DNA from: Botryotinia globosa
Taxonomy: Eukaryota; Ascomycota; Leotiomycetes; Helotiales; Sclerotiniaceae
Assembly (NCBI GenBank): GCA_014898425.1
Contig: RCSZ01000001.1
Coordinates: 3,286,001-3,350,000 of the forward strand
Length of the DNA: 64,000 nucleotides
Reading direction: 5' to 3'
Below the pieces are notes generated by a model. It saw nothing but the letters and a program-made list of their open reading frames with translations. It had not been told where the DNA came from and searched no databases. Within the stretch, counting starts at the first letter, position 1. Every line of letters starts with the position of its first letter. The position numbers were made by a program, and so were the translations under genes. Positions 11,095 to 23,290 of this stretch are shown here, one piece after another.

Positions 11095-12714
11095 CAGTTT
11101 GTGGTGAAGTTACTACCAAAGTATCCTAGAGCCCAGTAGCTTCGCATCCTAGCCCTGCACGCCCCACGATGGAAGTTGGATGGCAGACTGACGGACTCAT
11201 GAGGTTATATTCATGCCGACACATCGCCTTTCATAGATAGTTTGTACAGAAGCGTGTTCAAATCAACCGACCAAATCAATTGTCCTAGCGATATTTTACG
11301 AACATGAAACAAGCAGAAGAGGGTTGTAATCGGAAGTCGTTTGGAAACGTGAATTAAGCGTCCGACTTCCTTCGCCCCTACCGTTTCCCCAGAGACGATA
11401 CATACAATGAATCAAGTTGGTTCTAGAACGATCAACTCGATACAGCTTATCAATTAATAGGGCAGATTTTCTAGGAACAGTAGAAGCAGCCGAGATCATG
11501 CTTCTGATAGCAAAGCGGGGAGGAAAGAAAGGGAGGCAAAACAGAGCAGCTGAAAGCAGGAGGGAAGAAACAAAAAAACAAAGAAAGAAACACAGCGAAG
11601 TAAGAGAATGAGAGAGAGTAGAGACAGACTTTCTCTATTTGTCTATCGGAGACCCAAGTCATTTGTTCAGATAGCCCTTGACACATATGCTCTCCAGTGC
11701 CGCCGGCCTGCTGGATAAATGGAATTGCTTCAATTCACCAACTCTGGCCCTCAGAAAGTAGCCAAAATATACTCTAAGCATCCAATCCAGAAGCAAATAG
11801 TTCCCAGCAAATCTCCGAGAACGCGGCTTCTCCTGAATTTTCCCGAGATTGAGAGGCTTTTCACTCACTAGCTTGCTCCGCAATCAAACATTCGACGAAG
11901 ATTGATCAAAATACCGGTCGAAGTGGAGCGAGCTTTTCGCTGTGAATAAGCTTAATTATACCATAGCAAAATATCTCCGATATCAGTGGAATCCACAACG
12001 TGAGCATCAATGCTTGAACGGTCGTCGTGGTTTATGCACGACCTTGCGGACCTGCCTCGTGAAAAGCAATAGCATGGTCCAGGATCCATTACCCGACTCT
12101 CGTTTTATGGTTGGTATTTCCTATTATTGACCACACACGAAACCATGAGCTAAGCAATAGAAATCATTCCAATAGGCGCGGAATGACATTCCTTCAACAA
12201 AAACAAACATGGCAGTGCTACTGCACCATCAGAAACCCAGCCTCCAGAAAAGAAAAACTTCAATTTAATCTCAAATTACATAATCTCGCATTTCATTGGA
12301 TCGCATTGAATACGCGTATTCGGAAAACTTAAGCTGCAGATTGCAGTGCCCCACGACCCCTTAAGGCTGCGCTAACTCAATTGAGTAATCCCGTCTGCAC
12401 GAGTTTTTGAGAAATGCATTGAGCTTATCGACATATACCGGTGTCAAAAACTTCCATATCTTCAAATACGCGTATTTGATACGGCGTAAACAGAAATCAC
12501 TATCGATTTTTCCCTTAGCAATAGTCGAAAATTCTCAAGATGTTGAGAATAAAACCTATGGATAACCTCGAGTTGGAGTTGAAAGTCCATCTCTAACTCT
12601 TCCCTTTCACATCACACAAGTCTGATCGTTCCTTTTGGCTATCCATTGAGAGCAGTCCAGAACACCATATCACTACAACTACCTACTCGAATACCGACTC
12701 CCTACTTCTTCACA
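11095..12714. other. intergenic, no gene recognised
   Basis: About 1.6 kb without a frame I can support. A purine-rich stretch lies at 11515-11620 (agaaagaaacaaaaaaac-like). The last 300 bases form the promoter and leader of the RTA1-like gene and contain tatcaaatacgcg-type repeats near 12250-12490. Confidence 0.4.
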
Positions 12715-13681
12715 ATGGCGAAACTCGAACCCTATAGTGGAGATTACTATCTCTGGAACTACGTTCCGTCTACAGCTGCAGCTGTCATCTTTATTATTCT
12801 CTTCATCATAACAACCGCTTTACATACCTGGCGTATGTTTAAGACCAAGTCCTGGTTCTGCACAGCATTTTGTATTGGAGGCCTCTGTGAGTACCTCAGC
12901 ATCTCCCTTGAGATATAAACATATTCTAACCCTTACAGTCGAATTTATCGGTTACATCGGTCGAGTAATGGCTGTCAACAGTACCGGCACTCTCATACCA
13001 TATATAATCCAAAGTTTCTTCACCCTCGTTGCTCCAGCCTTCTTGGCCGCATCCATCTACATGACACTCGGCCGAATCATGCGATATGTCCACGGAGAAC
13101 ACCATTCCCTCATTCGGATCAATTGGCTTACGAAAATTTTCGTCATCGCAGATGTCTTGTCATTCTTCGTGCAAGGAGGATCCTCCGGGTTGATGTTCAA
13201 TACCAGCACTGCAAGTCTTGGTGAAAAGGTCGTGCTGGTTGGTTTGTTCATCCAGATCATAGCCTTCGCTTTTTTCATGTTTACTGCTCTTGTATTCGAA
13301 CGCCGAATGAGAAGAGAGCCCACACCGGAATCTTTCGTTGTTGAAGCAAACTGGATCCATCACTTGCATTGTCTTTACATCATAAGTGCTCTCATTCTCG
13401 TTCGATCAGTCTTCAGAGTTGTCGAGTATGCGGCGGGCCAAAAGGGATATCCTTTAATGCATGAATGGACTTTGTACACATTCGATACAGTACCAATGTG
13501 GATCGTCACCGTTATCTTTTCCATCTGGTATCCGTCTAAATTTAAGATAAAGTCAGGGACTACAACATCTCCAAGAGATACGGGAGTAGAGGCGCAAAGT
13601 ATTCAATTGATGAATAATGCAGAGAAAAAACGCAGTAGAAATACTCAGACAAGAGTTTATGGTCCTCGAAGCATGGTTTGA
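12715..13681 (+). CDS. RTA1-like seven-transmembrane protein
   Basis: Two exons, 12715-12886 and 12939-13681, with a 52-bp intron (gtgagt...ttacag), giving 304 residues. After splicing the sequence reads GGLFEFIGYIGR, the hallmark of the RTA1 / lipid-translocating exporter family. About seven hydrophobic segments follow, along with the conserved VFRVVEYAAG and the WIHHLH region. Fungal RTA1 relatives (Rta1, Rsb1, Pug1) sit in the plasma membrane and affect resistance to sterol-targeting compounds, sphingoid bases or protoporphyrin; the ligand of this copy is unknown. The C-terminal tail is Ser/Thr/Arg-rich and cytoplasmic in the family model. The ATG lies in a good context (cacaATGgc). The gene appears intact. 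Confidence 0.9.
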
Positions 13682-14471
13682 AGATGTTATGATAAAAAAG
13701 GCTGGCACCAAATGCTATAGAGCCAACGAGATAAAGATTTAGGATTGGGGTCTGCTCGTACTGTTATGATTCGTATTTGAATTGTCTAAGCAAGACATTT
13801 GGTAAACAGGAGTCTGAGTTATTCGCTATAGCCAACTTGATGAAATGGTTTTGCAATAAGGATTGCAACACAGGACCTGCGGAAGGTAACATATCTGTAG
13901 CTAATTCAAAATTAATGAGATGAAATTAAAATTCTCACACCCAGTGTCCACACTTTCCTGTCTTTAAATAGTAGGTACGTGCACGTATCGAATAATTGTT
14001 CGAAGTACTTCCACCCTTGAAACACTATCAAAATGCGGTCAGTAATATTCGATAGTGAGATATATTAGGATGCTGAGGATAGGATGGCAATTGTAGATCA
14101 GACTCCAGGTGGATAGAGTAAAATACACAATTCATCATTTCAATTATGGGTTTTCCCATTAGGTCATCATCCGACAATCACAAGAAGACTCAGCGATGAT
14201 ATCTACATTCGATTTCATTTTGGACACGTAGAAGCAAAGCAATATGCTTGCAATTTGACTCTAATACTTTCCGTGAAACTTTCCATCTTGTGTATTTAGA
14301 ATTGATAAATCACCGATTTTCGCTTTCAACCGAGGCCTGGATTTATTTTCGAAAATAGACCATCGCCAATTCGAGAGATTCTTGCCAAGCAGAGTAGCGG
14401 ATGAACAATCGAAAAGGATGCTTAATTTGTAGCATATAAGGTCGAATAGTCATGCTAGATCAGAGTGATGA
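13682..14471. other. intergenic, no gene recognised
   Basis: 3' flank of the RTA1-like gene and spacer. No conserved frame is seen. Confidence 0.4.
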
Positions 14472-14634
14472 TGTAAGAGTTCTAGCCCCTGCTTATAGCA
14501 TATATAATGCTTTTTTAATTAAAATATATAATTATTTAGTTTTTTATATTTTAGTTTATATAAAAACCCCTAAATTTTGAAGATTATATTATAAAACATT
14601 ATAATATGTAATAAATATATTCAATAACTCTTAT
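14472..14634. mobile_element. short AT-rich MITE-like relic, TGTAAGAG family
   Basis: The left end tgtaagagttctagcccctg is the same as the terminal inverted repeat of the 644-bp element at 51837-52480. The right end, aactcttatg at about 14625-14634, is a degraded match to the opposite terminus. The inside is almost pure A/T. It is probably a short, heavily mutated non-autonomous copy of the same family. No target duplication is evident. Confidence 0.5.
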
Positions 14635-14884
14635 GTTCGCTTCCCAATCTTATTCATTTCGTATATCCCTTTATATAATGATAAATCATTATCGCGTAAT
14701 GGCTGAAGGCTTTTTCGTATATTCCCAAGAATTTTCAAATTACCCGCCAGGTACGACTCATCGATAGGAAGATATACTCCAATGCGTGCCAAGAAACCTT
14801 TCCTACGGGCGACGAGGTAATCAAGAGACCCATTTCAGCCCCACGCCAACAGGTTTCTGGAGCCCCATTGGTGATTTTCAGCAG

Positions 14885-15753
14885 TTAAACTTTGCAATAG
14901 TTGCTATCATCGAACCAAAGACGTGCCTCGTTAGGCTTTCTTGTTGGTGGATCGTTGATAGGAATTCCACTGTCAAGAAATTTGACACACGCAATGCCTA
15001 TGGTGCCACCAAAAAGAATGACCAGATGGACCAGGCGGAGTTGGATATCGAATATTTTAAAGTCGCCTAGATACCAATCATTGTCTTCGCACTGGAGTCC
15101 ACGACTATGAAAATAATGTATCTCTGTGTCTACACGTGCACAAGATGGAGTTGACCCTCGAAGCGGTAGATGTCTCTCCCTATAATTACATTTTCTGGCG
15201 ATATCTGAAAGCGCCACGAGCTTATCGCTGCTAACCTTTAATTTGGACCTGGTACAGAGCTTGACGATTTTATTTCAAACAGTAAACCAGAAATTTCCAG
15301 AATGAAGATCATTCAGCTGTGATGATGTGCCAAAACGGGCGTCTTCCGCTTGATCAAAGGTTTCAAAGTATGTGCGAGTATGACAGTTGAGTATGACCTG
15401 ATGTTTACTGAGATGTAACGTTCGAGGGCTCAAAGGTCGTTCTTGTAATGTTCATGCTCTTTGAAGTAATGTGACCCATATCTTTGACAGCATAAAAGTG
15501 GCAATAGAGTCAGTCGTTTTTTGAATTGGATGCACTAAAAGTGACTTAGAATTATCATATCAACAGAAATGAAGATTGTCGTTTTATGTAATGGAGAAGA
15601 GACAGTAAAATGGTGGGCTGTATATGTACCTGAGTGAGGCATCAAGAATTTTGCATATTCGAAGGAATACTTAGCCCTCTCAAGATGCATGTCGTCAGGT
15701 GTAACGCTCAGCGGTGTACCATCATCTTGGAAATAGCACGAGCAAGTCTCCAT
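14885..15753 (-). pseudogene. HET-domain (heterokaryon incompatibility) pseudogene
   Basis: One minus-strand frame carries the typical late HET-domain landmarks in order. These are a TLQERPLSPRTLH block (about 15451-15413) and then SDKLVALSDIARK (about 15227-15189), with spacing typical of the family. Two TGA codons interrupt this frame, at 15454-15452 and 15277-15275. At the first, the family almost always has Trp (RAW-TLQER). The second also falls at a usual Trp position. Both therefore look like TGG-to-TGA changes. A possible upstream exon starts at 15753 (METCSCYFQDDG). HET proteins trigger non-self recognition cell death on hyphal fusion; this copy should be inactive. No WIDALCINQ-type core was found, so the N-terminal part may be lost or scrambled. 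Confidence 0.65.
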
Positions 15754-16303
15754 AATGGACAGGCTGTTCTCGCATACTTTTCGACTGCCCAGTGACTGCC
15801 CAGTGACTGCCCTTGTCAGTCATCTCGACACACATATCATGAAAACATATACCCGTCCGGATTTCCTATCTGATTTTCTTTCCACGAGTTGTGCATAGCA
15901 AGCGTTTTCTGATCACAGGAAATTGACTTTGAGTTCCTGATTACCTTTAGAGAGTAAGCTAAATGTGGCTGGTGCCTCAGGCAGAAAAAGGATATGTCAA
16001 CACCTCGCTCATTATGAATTGTAGGGATTCAAGATATATTCTCTCAATATTGGATATCTAGTACTCTATCTCCTTCTTTTCTTGTTACTAAACACTTCCA
16101 AGGTACATTCGAATGTTTCAGAAATGCTCTGGATTCATTATTTTGTTACGGAGCTCAATTGATGAATGCCTCCAGGGCTGTCTATAGTAAATGTCAACAC
16201 AGCCACGATCAAATATACACATATACACATATACACTCACCAGGAGCGGTTTCTCCAGTTTATCGTTCTTTTACTTGAATCCTTCACGAACCGAGATATA
16301 CAA
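15754..16303. other. intergenic, promoter of the Zn2Cys6 gene
   Basis: Includes three close copies of an actgccc/cagtgactgccc motif at about 15785-15812 and a tatacaca microsatellite at about 16210-16236 in the leader of the downstream gene. Confidence 0.4.
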
Positions 16304-17596
16304 ATGAATCGCCGATCCCATAGAAAGTCGAGGAAGGGATGTTTGCAGTGTAAATCAAGACATATCAAGGTTAGTTAGTAGCTGCAGTACACAGAAAGTG
16401 GAGCAAAACTCTTGCTTTTATTGCCCATCAAACCGTCGAGAATATGCGGCTAATATTTGTGAACGATTCTTCTATGATAGTGTGATGAAACTCATCCAGA
16501 ATGTGTCAATTGCAAAACAGCAAGTCACACATGCTCTTATCAGATTATTATTGCAAGCACCAATACCAGCAAAGTCACGACCCCAGAATCAACATTTACC
16601 AATTCACCAACTCCAACTTTCCAGAGTGACGCACAAATACCACATGGCCCCTTAACGCAACCGGAACCTCCATCATTACTCCAATCATCACCTCAGTCAT
16701 ATGTGAACTTCACACATCTAGAGTTGTTTCAACATTGTTATGAAGATCGAAGCTTTCTATGGGATGGGCAATTTCAAGACCACACTTCCAGGATAATGAA
16801 GCATGCTCGCAGGGCCCCGTTTTTCATGTACGAGCTTCTTGCTTGCTCAGCACAACATTTGAGTATCATTCGTCCTGACAAATTCCAATTCTATCACGAT
16901 GAATCTAAAATATTGCAAGAACAATCAATCAAAATGTTTAACGAATCGGTACAAGAGGTGAACGATGAAAATTTGATCCCAGCCTTTCTCTATTCTGGGA
17001 CTTTAGGACTTCATTTCTTTGTGGACACATTTTCTATGCCCGGTTCGGACTTGAACGAATTCATTGATAAACTAGTTCAAGCGATCATATTGATGCGTGG
17101 GGTGCGAGTTTGCTTTACTGGGTGGTGGGATGCTTTAAAGGAATCTGAGATTCATGAACTATTGCAATTTGGCCATGGGGATATGGAGCACACTGATGAA
17201 TTTGTGGACCACCTTCTTGCACTTCAAGAAAGGTTGCCGGAGATTCCTGGTATGGGAGAAGCGGAACTCGAGGTATTGTATGGTGCTATACGTCAATTGA
17301 AGTGGGTGCATGTATCCAGTCTCCTCGACGCCCATCAGAATGGAACTCCTCGTCCTAGAATGATTACCACATGGCCAATCACGCTGGCAGAGGAATATAC
17401 GGATCTGCTCGCTCAAAGAACGCCCGGCGCATTGATTGTACTGGCACATTTTAGTATTCTGCTACACGCTTGTCGAGAATACTGGGCAGTTGGCAATGCT
17501 GGGAAATTTCTGTTGGCGGTGGTCGAAACTTATCTCGGTGAAGATTGGAAATCATGGTTCGAATGGCCTAGATCGAAGGTTCCCGAAAGTGTTTGA
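16304..17596 (+). CDS. Zn2Cys6 transcription factor (Upc2-like type)
   Basis: Two exons, 16304-16369 and 16481-17596, with a 111-bp intron inside the zinc cluster, giving 393 residues. Splicing restores the complete binuclear cluster: CLQCKSRHIKC followed by DETHPECVNCKTASHTC. The six Cys lie within residues 13-39, preceded by a basic HRKSRKG stretch. This N-terminal form is typical of the Upc2/Ecm22-like fungal group. A Pro/Ser/Thr linker leads to an all-helical C-terminal regulatory region without a catalytic motif. It should be a nuclear DNA-binding regulator; the target genes cannot be inferred. If the intron is retained, translation ends right after the first half-cluster. Confidence 0.85.
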
Positions 17597-18334
17597 GCTT
17601 TGAAGATTCGAATTGGACGAAAAAGTGAAGAGTCTAGAAGGATCTTATGAAATTTCAGCGCAAGTATGCTTTGGTGCGGATCGCACATAGCGCGATAGCT
17701 TTCATCGACGCCATTGATTAACATGTGGGACTGAGAGAATACTTCGAGCGTGTCTTTCAGACCATTCAAATACATTCACTGGAGATGCCATATATCGAAA
17801 TCAGTGCGGTCTCCTCGATTTTAATACAATAGACAAGAGCCATATAATCAGGTAGAATCTCTCTTTCTTGTCAAAACAAAAACAATGTCAAAACATAATA
17901 GAAGTTGCCAAGACAAACAGCCCATCCATACAAAATTCGACTCCTCCATTCACTTCATTTATAACCCACCTAAGCCGACACATCTAGAACCGGATATATA
18001 TTCTAACCATCATATATCATCATCAAAAATCATAAGCACACTCGATCTGGCCGAGGTGGTAGCTTCAGCGATTAAAAGTGGGTCTGATGAAGCCAAGCTC
18101 CTAACGTGAGGGTTTGAACCCCTACAATTCTTACAAATTGACAATCCAGTAAATGGTTGAATAAACCGATGTCTGGTGCCTTGGAGAGTTTAGGATTTAT
18201 ATTCCTTTTGCAGTTTTGATTTCTTTTTGTCAAGGATGAGGATGGATTCAAGCAATGACTTGTCTGTTGCTTATAATGAGGACGTCTACCGGGTTGTTAG
18301 TAGCTTTTTTTTCTCCTGAGATGTGGTCGATAGA
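17597..18334. other. intergenic; short frame and tRNA-like boxes
   Basis: A 74-codon frame at 17885-18109 has no recognisable family. It overlaps an apparent pol III A box (tggccgaggtgg, 18048-18059) and B-box-like ggtttgaaccc (18111-18121), but no acceptor stem can be formed. Confidence 0.35.
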
Positions 18335-18473
18335 TGCATGTGCTGCCAGCAAGAAAGCAACTTGAAAGCTAGATGTATGTACACACCACAAAATAGTAAA
18401 CTAGAAAACGACTAACAACCTTGGTTTCTTAGCAGAGGGGTTGCAACTCTTAGTACGTAGCCGCATAAGTATA
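18335..18473. mobile_element. diverged copy of the Tc1-type MITE
   Basis: It aligns by eye with the element at 56905-57025. The shared landmarks run in the same order: gtgctgccag, gctagatgtatgt, acaccacaaaatagtaaact, ggtttcttagc and ttgcaactc...ccgcataagtata. The terminal inverted repeats are still visible but eroded. It is an old, non-coding insertion. Confidence 0.5.
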
Positions 18474-19292
18474 GTATGCTATGCGTCCCCGGATAAATCG
18501 AACCATACATCACTTGACCGTTTTGTCTTGGCCAGTACGTGAAAATTCTAGTAACGACATTCAACTGCTGGTAAAAATAGCAGATCTCTGATACGTGAAA
18601 GGGATTTCGGCCCCCCAATATTCTCTATCATATGGCGTCCGGATAAAGTTATAAACAAGGATCGCTTATCCACCACGCACATGAAACGTGGTAAACATCT
18701 ATAGTCAGCAAGCTGTGCCGCAAAACATGATGTAGAAATCTCGACATTTTTTCAATTCACGAACACAACACCACTTGGAAATACCAGATTGATATTCAAT
18801 ACTTCGATATCCCATTCTTCCAAATGACAACGGAACCTGTCAGCAAGCAGCATGGTATGATAAGATGCGGACGGGCGGTCGCCTCTGGGCACTCTCGGCG
18901 TGCATATAAGGTCGTCCAAATTATTCAGCTGGAGATCGGAATCCCTGCAGAATCCTTCGAAGCGTTGTGAATAGACCAATCGTATCAAATGTCAGATCTT
19001 AAAATATCATTGTGCAGCGAAGGATTTAGTTTGGAGCCTCATTCTTTCGTCTTATCTATGGGGAGTAAGTAAGCATAACCTTATATTTCCAGTGCTGAGA
19101 CATAGATTATTACCTTCTTGATTGATATCTTCTTTAGATCCCATTGTTGAAATTTCATGTCAACTTGTGTTGTTGAAAATTCTGTTTTGATATTAAAGTT
19201 TTCAAGTTCTCAAGTTCGAAGTATTGTATTTTGAGAGAGAGAGAGAGAGAGAGAGATCTACCACCTATTATCGTGGTATCCAAACCGACAAA
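18474..19292. other. intergenic with GA microsatellite
   Basis: A pure (ga)n run lies at about 19232-19256, in the probable 5' leader of the next gene. The minus-strand open frame at 18752-18988 has balanced codon composition but no ATG start and no family I recognise. Confidence 0.4.
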
Positions 19293-21161
19293 ATGTCACA
19301 TGCTTACGATCCCATAAATACCTCTCCCCAAATCGAAATGATCAATCCCACAACTACCAGCACATTCCGACCCTCTCCACCCACCCAAACCTCCAGTAGC
19401 AATCTTTCCCACTCCAACAGCGCGGCCACCTTACTTCCTCACGAGCAAAACTATTCACATTTCGAAAGTCATTTTCACAAACCCGAACAATCCTATACCA
19501 CCGTGCCTTATAAACCCAAGACCGGAAAACAATTTTGGCATATCTTGTTGAAAAGTTTGGCACGATGGTTGATCACGCTGGTTTTGTGTATTGCTTATTT
19601 ATTGGCGTTGAGGGTTTGGAATAAGAAGGGTACGGTGACAGAAGCTTCCAAGAGGATTTTCAATGTCATTACCACGGGCATTAGTATTGCTCTGGGTATC
19701 AATATTGCTACTTCGTTGAAAGATATGGCGTTAAATGCGCGTTGGGCAATTCTACATGCTAGGAAGAGAAATCTTTATGAAGTAGGTGGAAATTCTGCGT
19801 TTCCGATGTTTGAGTAATTGTTGATGAGGGGTTAGCTTGATCTTACTTTACATGCGGACAGTTTGATGGATCTTGGAAAACTGGCGTTTGTTTCAAAGAG
19901 ACCGATGGTTTTCGGTATGGCTATTTCGTGGTTGATATTCAATCTCGTAGGTTGTTGTATTCCCAATTACAAGAAGAAGTGAACTAATGAATGATAGTTT
20001 GTGCAAACAGCTATTGCAGCTATTAGTCTAACATATGGTTTCGATACCAGCACAGAGAGTTATCTATTCACACCCGGCAATGTCATGGTTCCAGATATGA
20101 GACATTTCTCCAATGCCACCAATCCTCACTTAGAAGATGAAGAAATCACAGCACACGCTTATGGGGGTTTAGCTTGGAATTTCGGAATTGGCAGCTCGAT
20201 TGAAGACCTTCCAGCCCAAGGAGACATCTACCAAGGACTCATCAGCAACTATAGCATATGGCAAGACCAACCCAACAACAAAATGGTCTTCGTATTCACC
20301 GAATCTTCTTCTGCATCCACCCAGAAAACCGGTTCGTTAAGCGTCTACACCAAGCGAACTCTCGAAATGCATTACTCCTGTTCCTCTTACGAAGTCGTGC
20401 ACTTCAACGCCACAAACGGCATTTTCAAAACCAGCAACCCGGACATCAATCCCGTCTACTTAAGTTCCTGGGCCCCCAGCGCCACCACCTTCTTCGCTGA
20501 GGGCAAGTATCTCTGTCCGGACAACACTCCCCGCTGTTCCGTCATCCAAGCCCTCGAAACCAGCGACACCGACACGGAATGGTACTACACCTGCAACATC
20601 ACCCTCTCCCAAACCCTCAACGACGACAAAAACATCTCCTACATCAGCGACGCCATGTCGTGGGTGTCCGCCGCCGCCATCGCAAACACCGGATACACAT
20701 ACGACGCGAGTTCCCAACAAACGTCATCCTACCCGCAGAAAACCATCTGGGGCACCCCCATGTACGGCAACGCCTCTCGCATCGGAACACAGATCACCGC
20801 CTTTGGACTAACCTCGCTCTCGCTCGCCGCAGCCTTCAACCCCTCTACCTCGCACCCCGGACTCGAGCCGCACACGGGCTTCGCGCTCTCAATAAACCAT
20901 TCGTTTTTTTTCCTGCTCATTGTGTTTCTCATCCCGCTGGTGCAGTTTGTCATGTGTTTTGTGGTGGCGGTGTGGAGTAACTCTGTGCAGGTGGGCGATG
21001 ATGCGTATATCGGGATGAGTTTGCTGTTGAGACCGATTGCGGATGCGCTTTTTGGCGTGAGTGGCGGAGTGGATAATAGGGCGTTTAGGGAGGCGAAGAA
21101 GAGGGTTTTGGTGAGGTATGAGAGGGGGGTGGATGGAAGGTGGGGGTTTGCTATGAGCTGA
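19293..21161 (+). CDS. multi-spanning fungal membrane protein, unknown function
   Basis: Three exons, 19293-19781, 19836-19946 and 19998-21161, with introns of 54 and 51 bp and all joins in phase 0, give 587 residues. The N-terminal 70 residues are Ser/Thr/Pro-rich and cytosolic in the likely topology. They are followed by a membrane segment (WLITLVLCIAYLLAL). A second segment (VITTGISIALGINIAT) and exon 2 (PMVFGMAISWLIFNL) come next. Then a loop of about 280 residues with many N-glycosylation sequons and several Cys must face outside. It is followed by a last hydrophobic span (FFFLLIVFLIPLVQFVMCFVV) and a basic tail. This layout recurs in many uncharacterised filamentous-fungal proteins. The region encoding the external loop (about 20450-20900) is clearly richer in G/C than its surroundings. 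Confidence 0.8.
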
Positions 21162-21680
21162 GTTGATTTTGGGGAAGAGGGGGGGGGGATTTTTCTTCCT
21201 TGATTATTTTTAAAGCGGGTTGGTGAAGGGGGCTTGTGAGGATATGTTTTAGTGATGTGGCATGATTGGAATTTTGGAGGGATATAATGTCATGAAATGG
21301 TGTGGATTAGTTCAACTGTGACATCACATTGTTGGTCTATGGAAACTGCCAATATTTGTTAATAGCTTTTATATGTTATAGTATTAAATTCAAAATCGAT
21401 TCAGTCTATCTATCGCTAGGAACCCACGGACTATGCGATGCGCCTATGCATGTCTATACATGATATACAGTATCCATATAACAAACAGATTTCATTCGAA
21501 ATCCCTAAATTATGTAGAATTCGATTGTCCACCATTGTTGAATGTCGAGTTTGCAATATAAGTCATTTGAATCATACAAATCTCATATGCGCCCGGAGCC
21601 CCAACTCCCAGAATCCCACACCAGAGAGTGATCAAAAAACACTGAATTAAAAGTTCCTAAGAAGAGGCGACTGTCCAGCA
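21162..21680. other. intergenic between convergent genes
   Basis: 3' flanks of two convergent genes, with a G-run at about 21179-21190. No coding signal is seen. Confidence 0.5.
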
Positions 21681-23290
21681 TCACTCAAAATAATGCAAGA
21701 CACCATATTCATCCATCTCCAATGTTGCAGTCGCAGACCCAATAACGAATTGATTTTGTGGTGTCCAAATATCAAATCCAGTACGTCCGTAAGTTATTGG
21801 TTGAGTTCCATCCCAGATATCCTCCATTTCCAACCGAAACTCACTCTTTTCTTTCTTTTCGAAGAGTCTAACTTTTTCCATAAAGCAATAGCCTGCATAA
21901 AACGCCAGAGATGTGTTTCCAGCTTTTGGTCCTTTTTTTGACATGAAAGATTTGAGCTGTGCGGGCGTTACTTTTTGGTCGTCCAGTGATTTTGATAGTG
22001 CGCGGCATAATGCGGTTTGACTGACACCTGTTTCATCCAAATACTCTCGGATTTTTTCTCGGAGTGAGTCGCAAGTATCGTATACCTCGATCGCACCATA
22101 CTCCTCATCCTCATCATCATCCAGCGCAATATTTGCAATAACATCCATTAGATCCTCATTCTGAATATTTCTTTTCTTCTTTTTTGGTAAGCCCTCGACT
22201 TCTCCACCTTGGGCCCTTTTAGTTCCTGATGAACTAGTTGGCTTAGCTTTTCCCTTCGAGCTAGCCTCATCTCTTCTTTCTTTTTCCAATTCCCGCAGCA
22301 AATCCCAACTTCTTCGACAAACTTCATTCTGACTTCCCTCATCTCTGGACATACAAAAGGCGGAAAGCATGAAATCGTCAAAATCTTTTTGCGAGACGCC
22401 GATCAAGTCCCAAAACTTGCAGCCAAATCCCATGAAGTCATCGAGGTAAGTTTGTAACTCGAATTGGACTAATGAAGGAATATATCTATGTTCCTCTTTC
22501 CCGAATCCCTTTTCGTCTGCCATTAAAATGTTTCGAAGCTTTTCGCGGCATCGCTTTGTTTCTTGATCCGTAAGAACAGATTTGATTGTCTATGTGATGT
22601 TTATAAACGAGGGGATGATTGGTGTGACTAAGATACATACTGGTTTTGAGTTGGATTTATTAGAGGTGGACACAGTTGTTGAGGTGGTCTCGGGTTCGAT
22701 CACAGCCTTCTCATTATCCTCAGTCCGATTGCGCCGGCTACGTGTAGCTCTTCCATTGGAACTGTTACCTGCAGCCTGAGAATTCGATTTTGACACAATT
22801 TCTTTATCCAAATCAAGGCTATCAATACTGCGATTAGCCCGAGTCTCGACATTCTTACTGATTGGAAGTTTGTTGGACCTTCGCGATGAATTGCCTACTT
22901 TAATCACAGCAGGTCTTTCGTTTCCAGGAACCTCTTTCTGTGTCTTTCTCGATACAATGGAACCTCTTTGAAGATCGTTCTCCTGCTCTTCAAGTGCAAA
23001 TTCAATGAAGTTCTTTAATTCTCGGCGCAGGACGGTATAATCCGGTGCTTTGGTTCGATCCATATATATAGAAAATGCATCACGACTTATTTGAGAGACA
23101 CCTAATGATGCCCATTCTTTACATAGCTCATGACTGAGACGAAAACGCTCCAATTCCATGTCTATCAAATGATCATATTTCTTGAAATCGATCGCAGTAT
23201 CATCATCTTTGGTTTTGTTTCCCTATTTATTGTTAGAATGAATAAGGATACAACTTGCATGAGTGTATGACTTACTCTTGATCGGGGCAT
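21681..23290 (-). CDS. nuclear-type protein with DUF7726-like domain
   Basis: Three exons: 23290-23276 (only five codons, MPRSR), 23222-22641 and 22589-21681. The introns are 53 and 51 bp, all joins are phase 0, and the product has 501 residues. The C-terminal half carries a stretch typical of the fungal domain catalogued as DUF7726: YDTCDSLREKIREYL, GVSQTALCRALS and KKGPKAGNTSLAFYAGY. That stretch has a helix-turn-helix flavour. A lysine-rich KKKKR signal near the middle and acidic DDDEDEE runs suggest a nuclear protein. A similar short Cys/helix segment (SHELCKEWASLGVSQISRDAF) near the N-terminus may be a second, diverged copy of the domain. The tiny first exon would be missed by gene finders that start at the next ATG. 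Confidence 0.8.

Noticed and set aside
18041..18125. Functional tRNA gene
   Set aside because: The A and B boxes are good, but acceptor and D stems do not pair, so I kept it only as a weak finding.
18752..18988. Small protein-coding gene on the minus strand
   Set aside because: It opens only at a TTG, a stop precedes it, and no upstream exon could be joined in phase.
20460..20720. Antisense Gly/Val-rich protein
   Set aside because: A shadow of the GC-rich loop-coding part of the membrane-protein gene on the plus strand.
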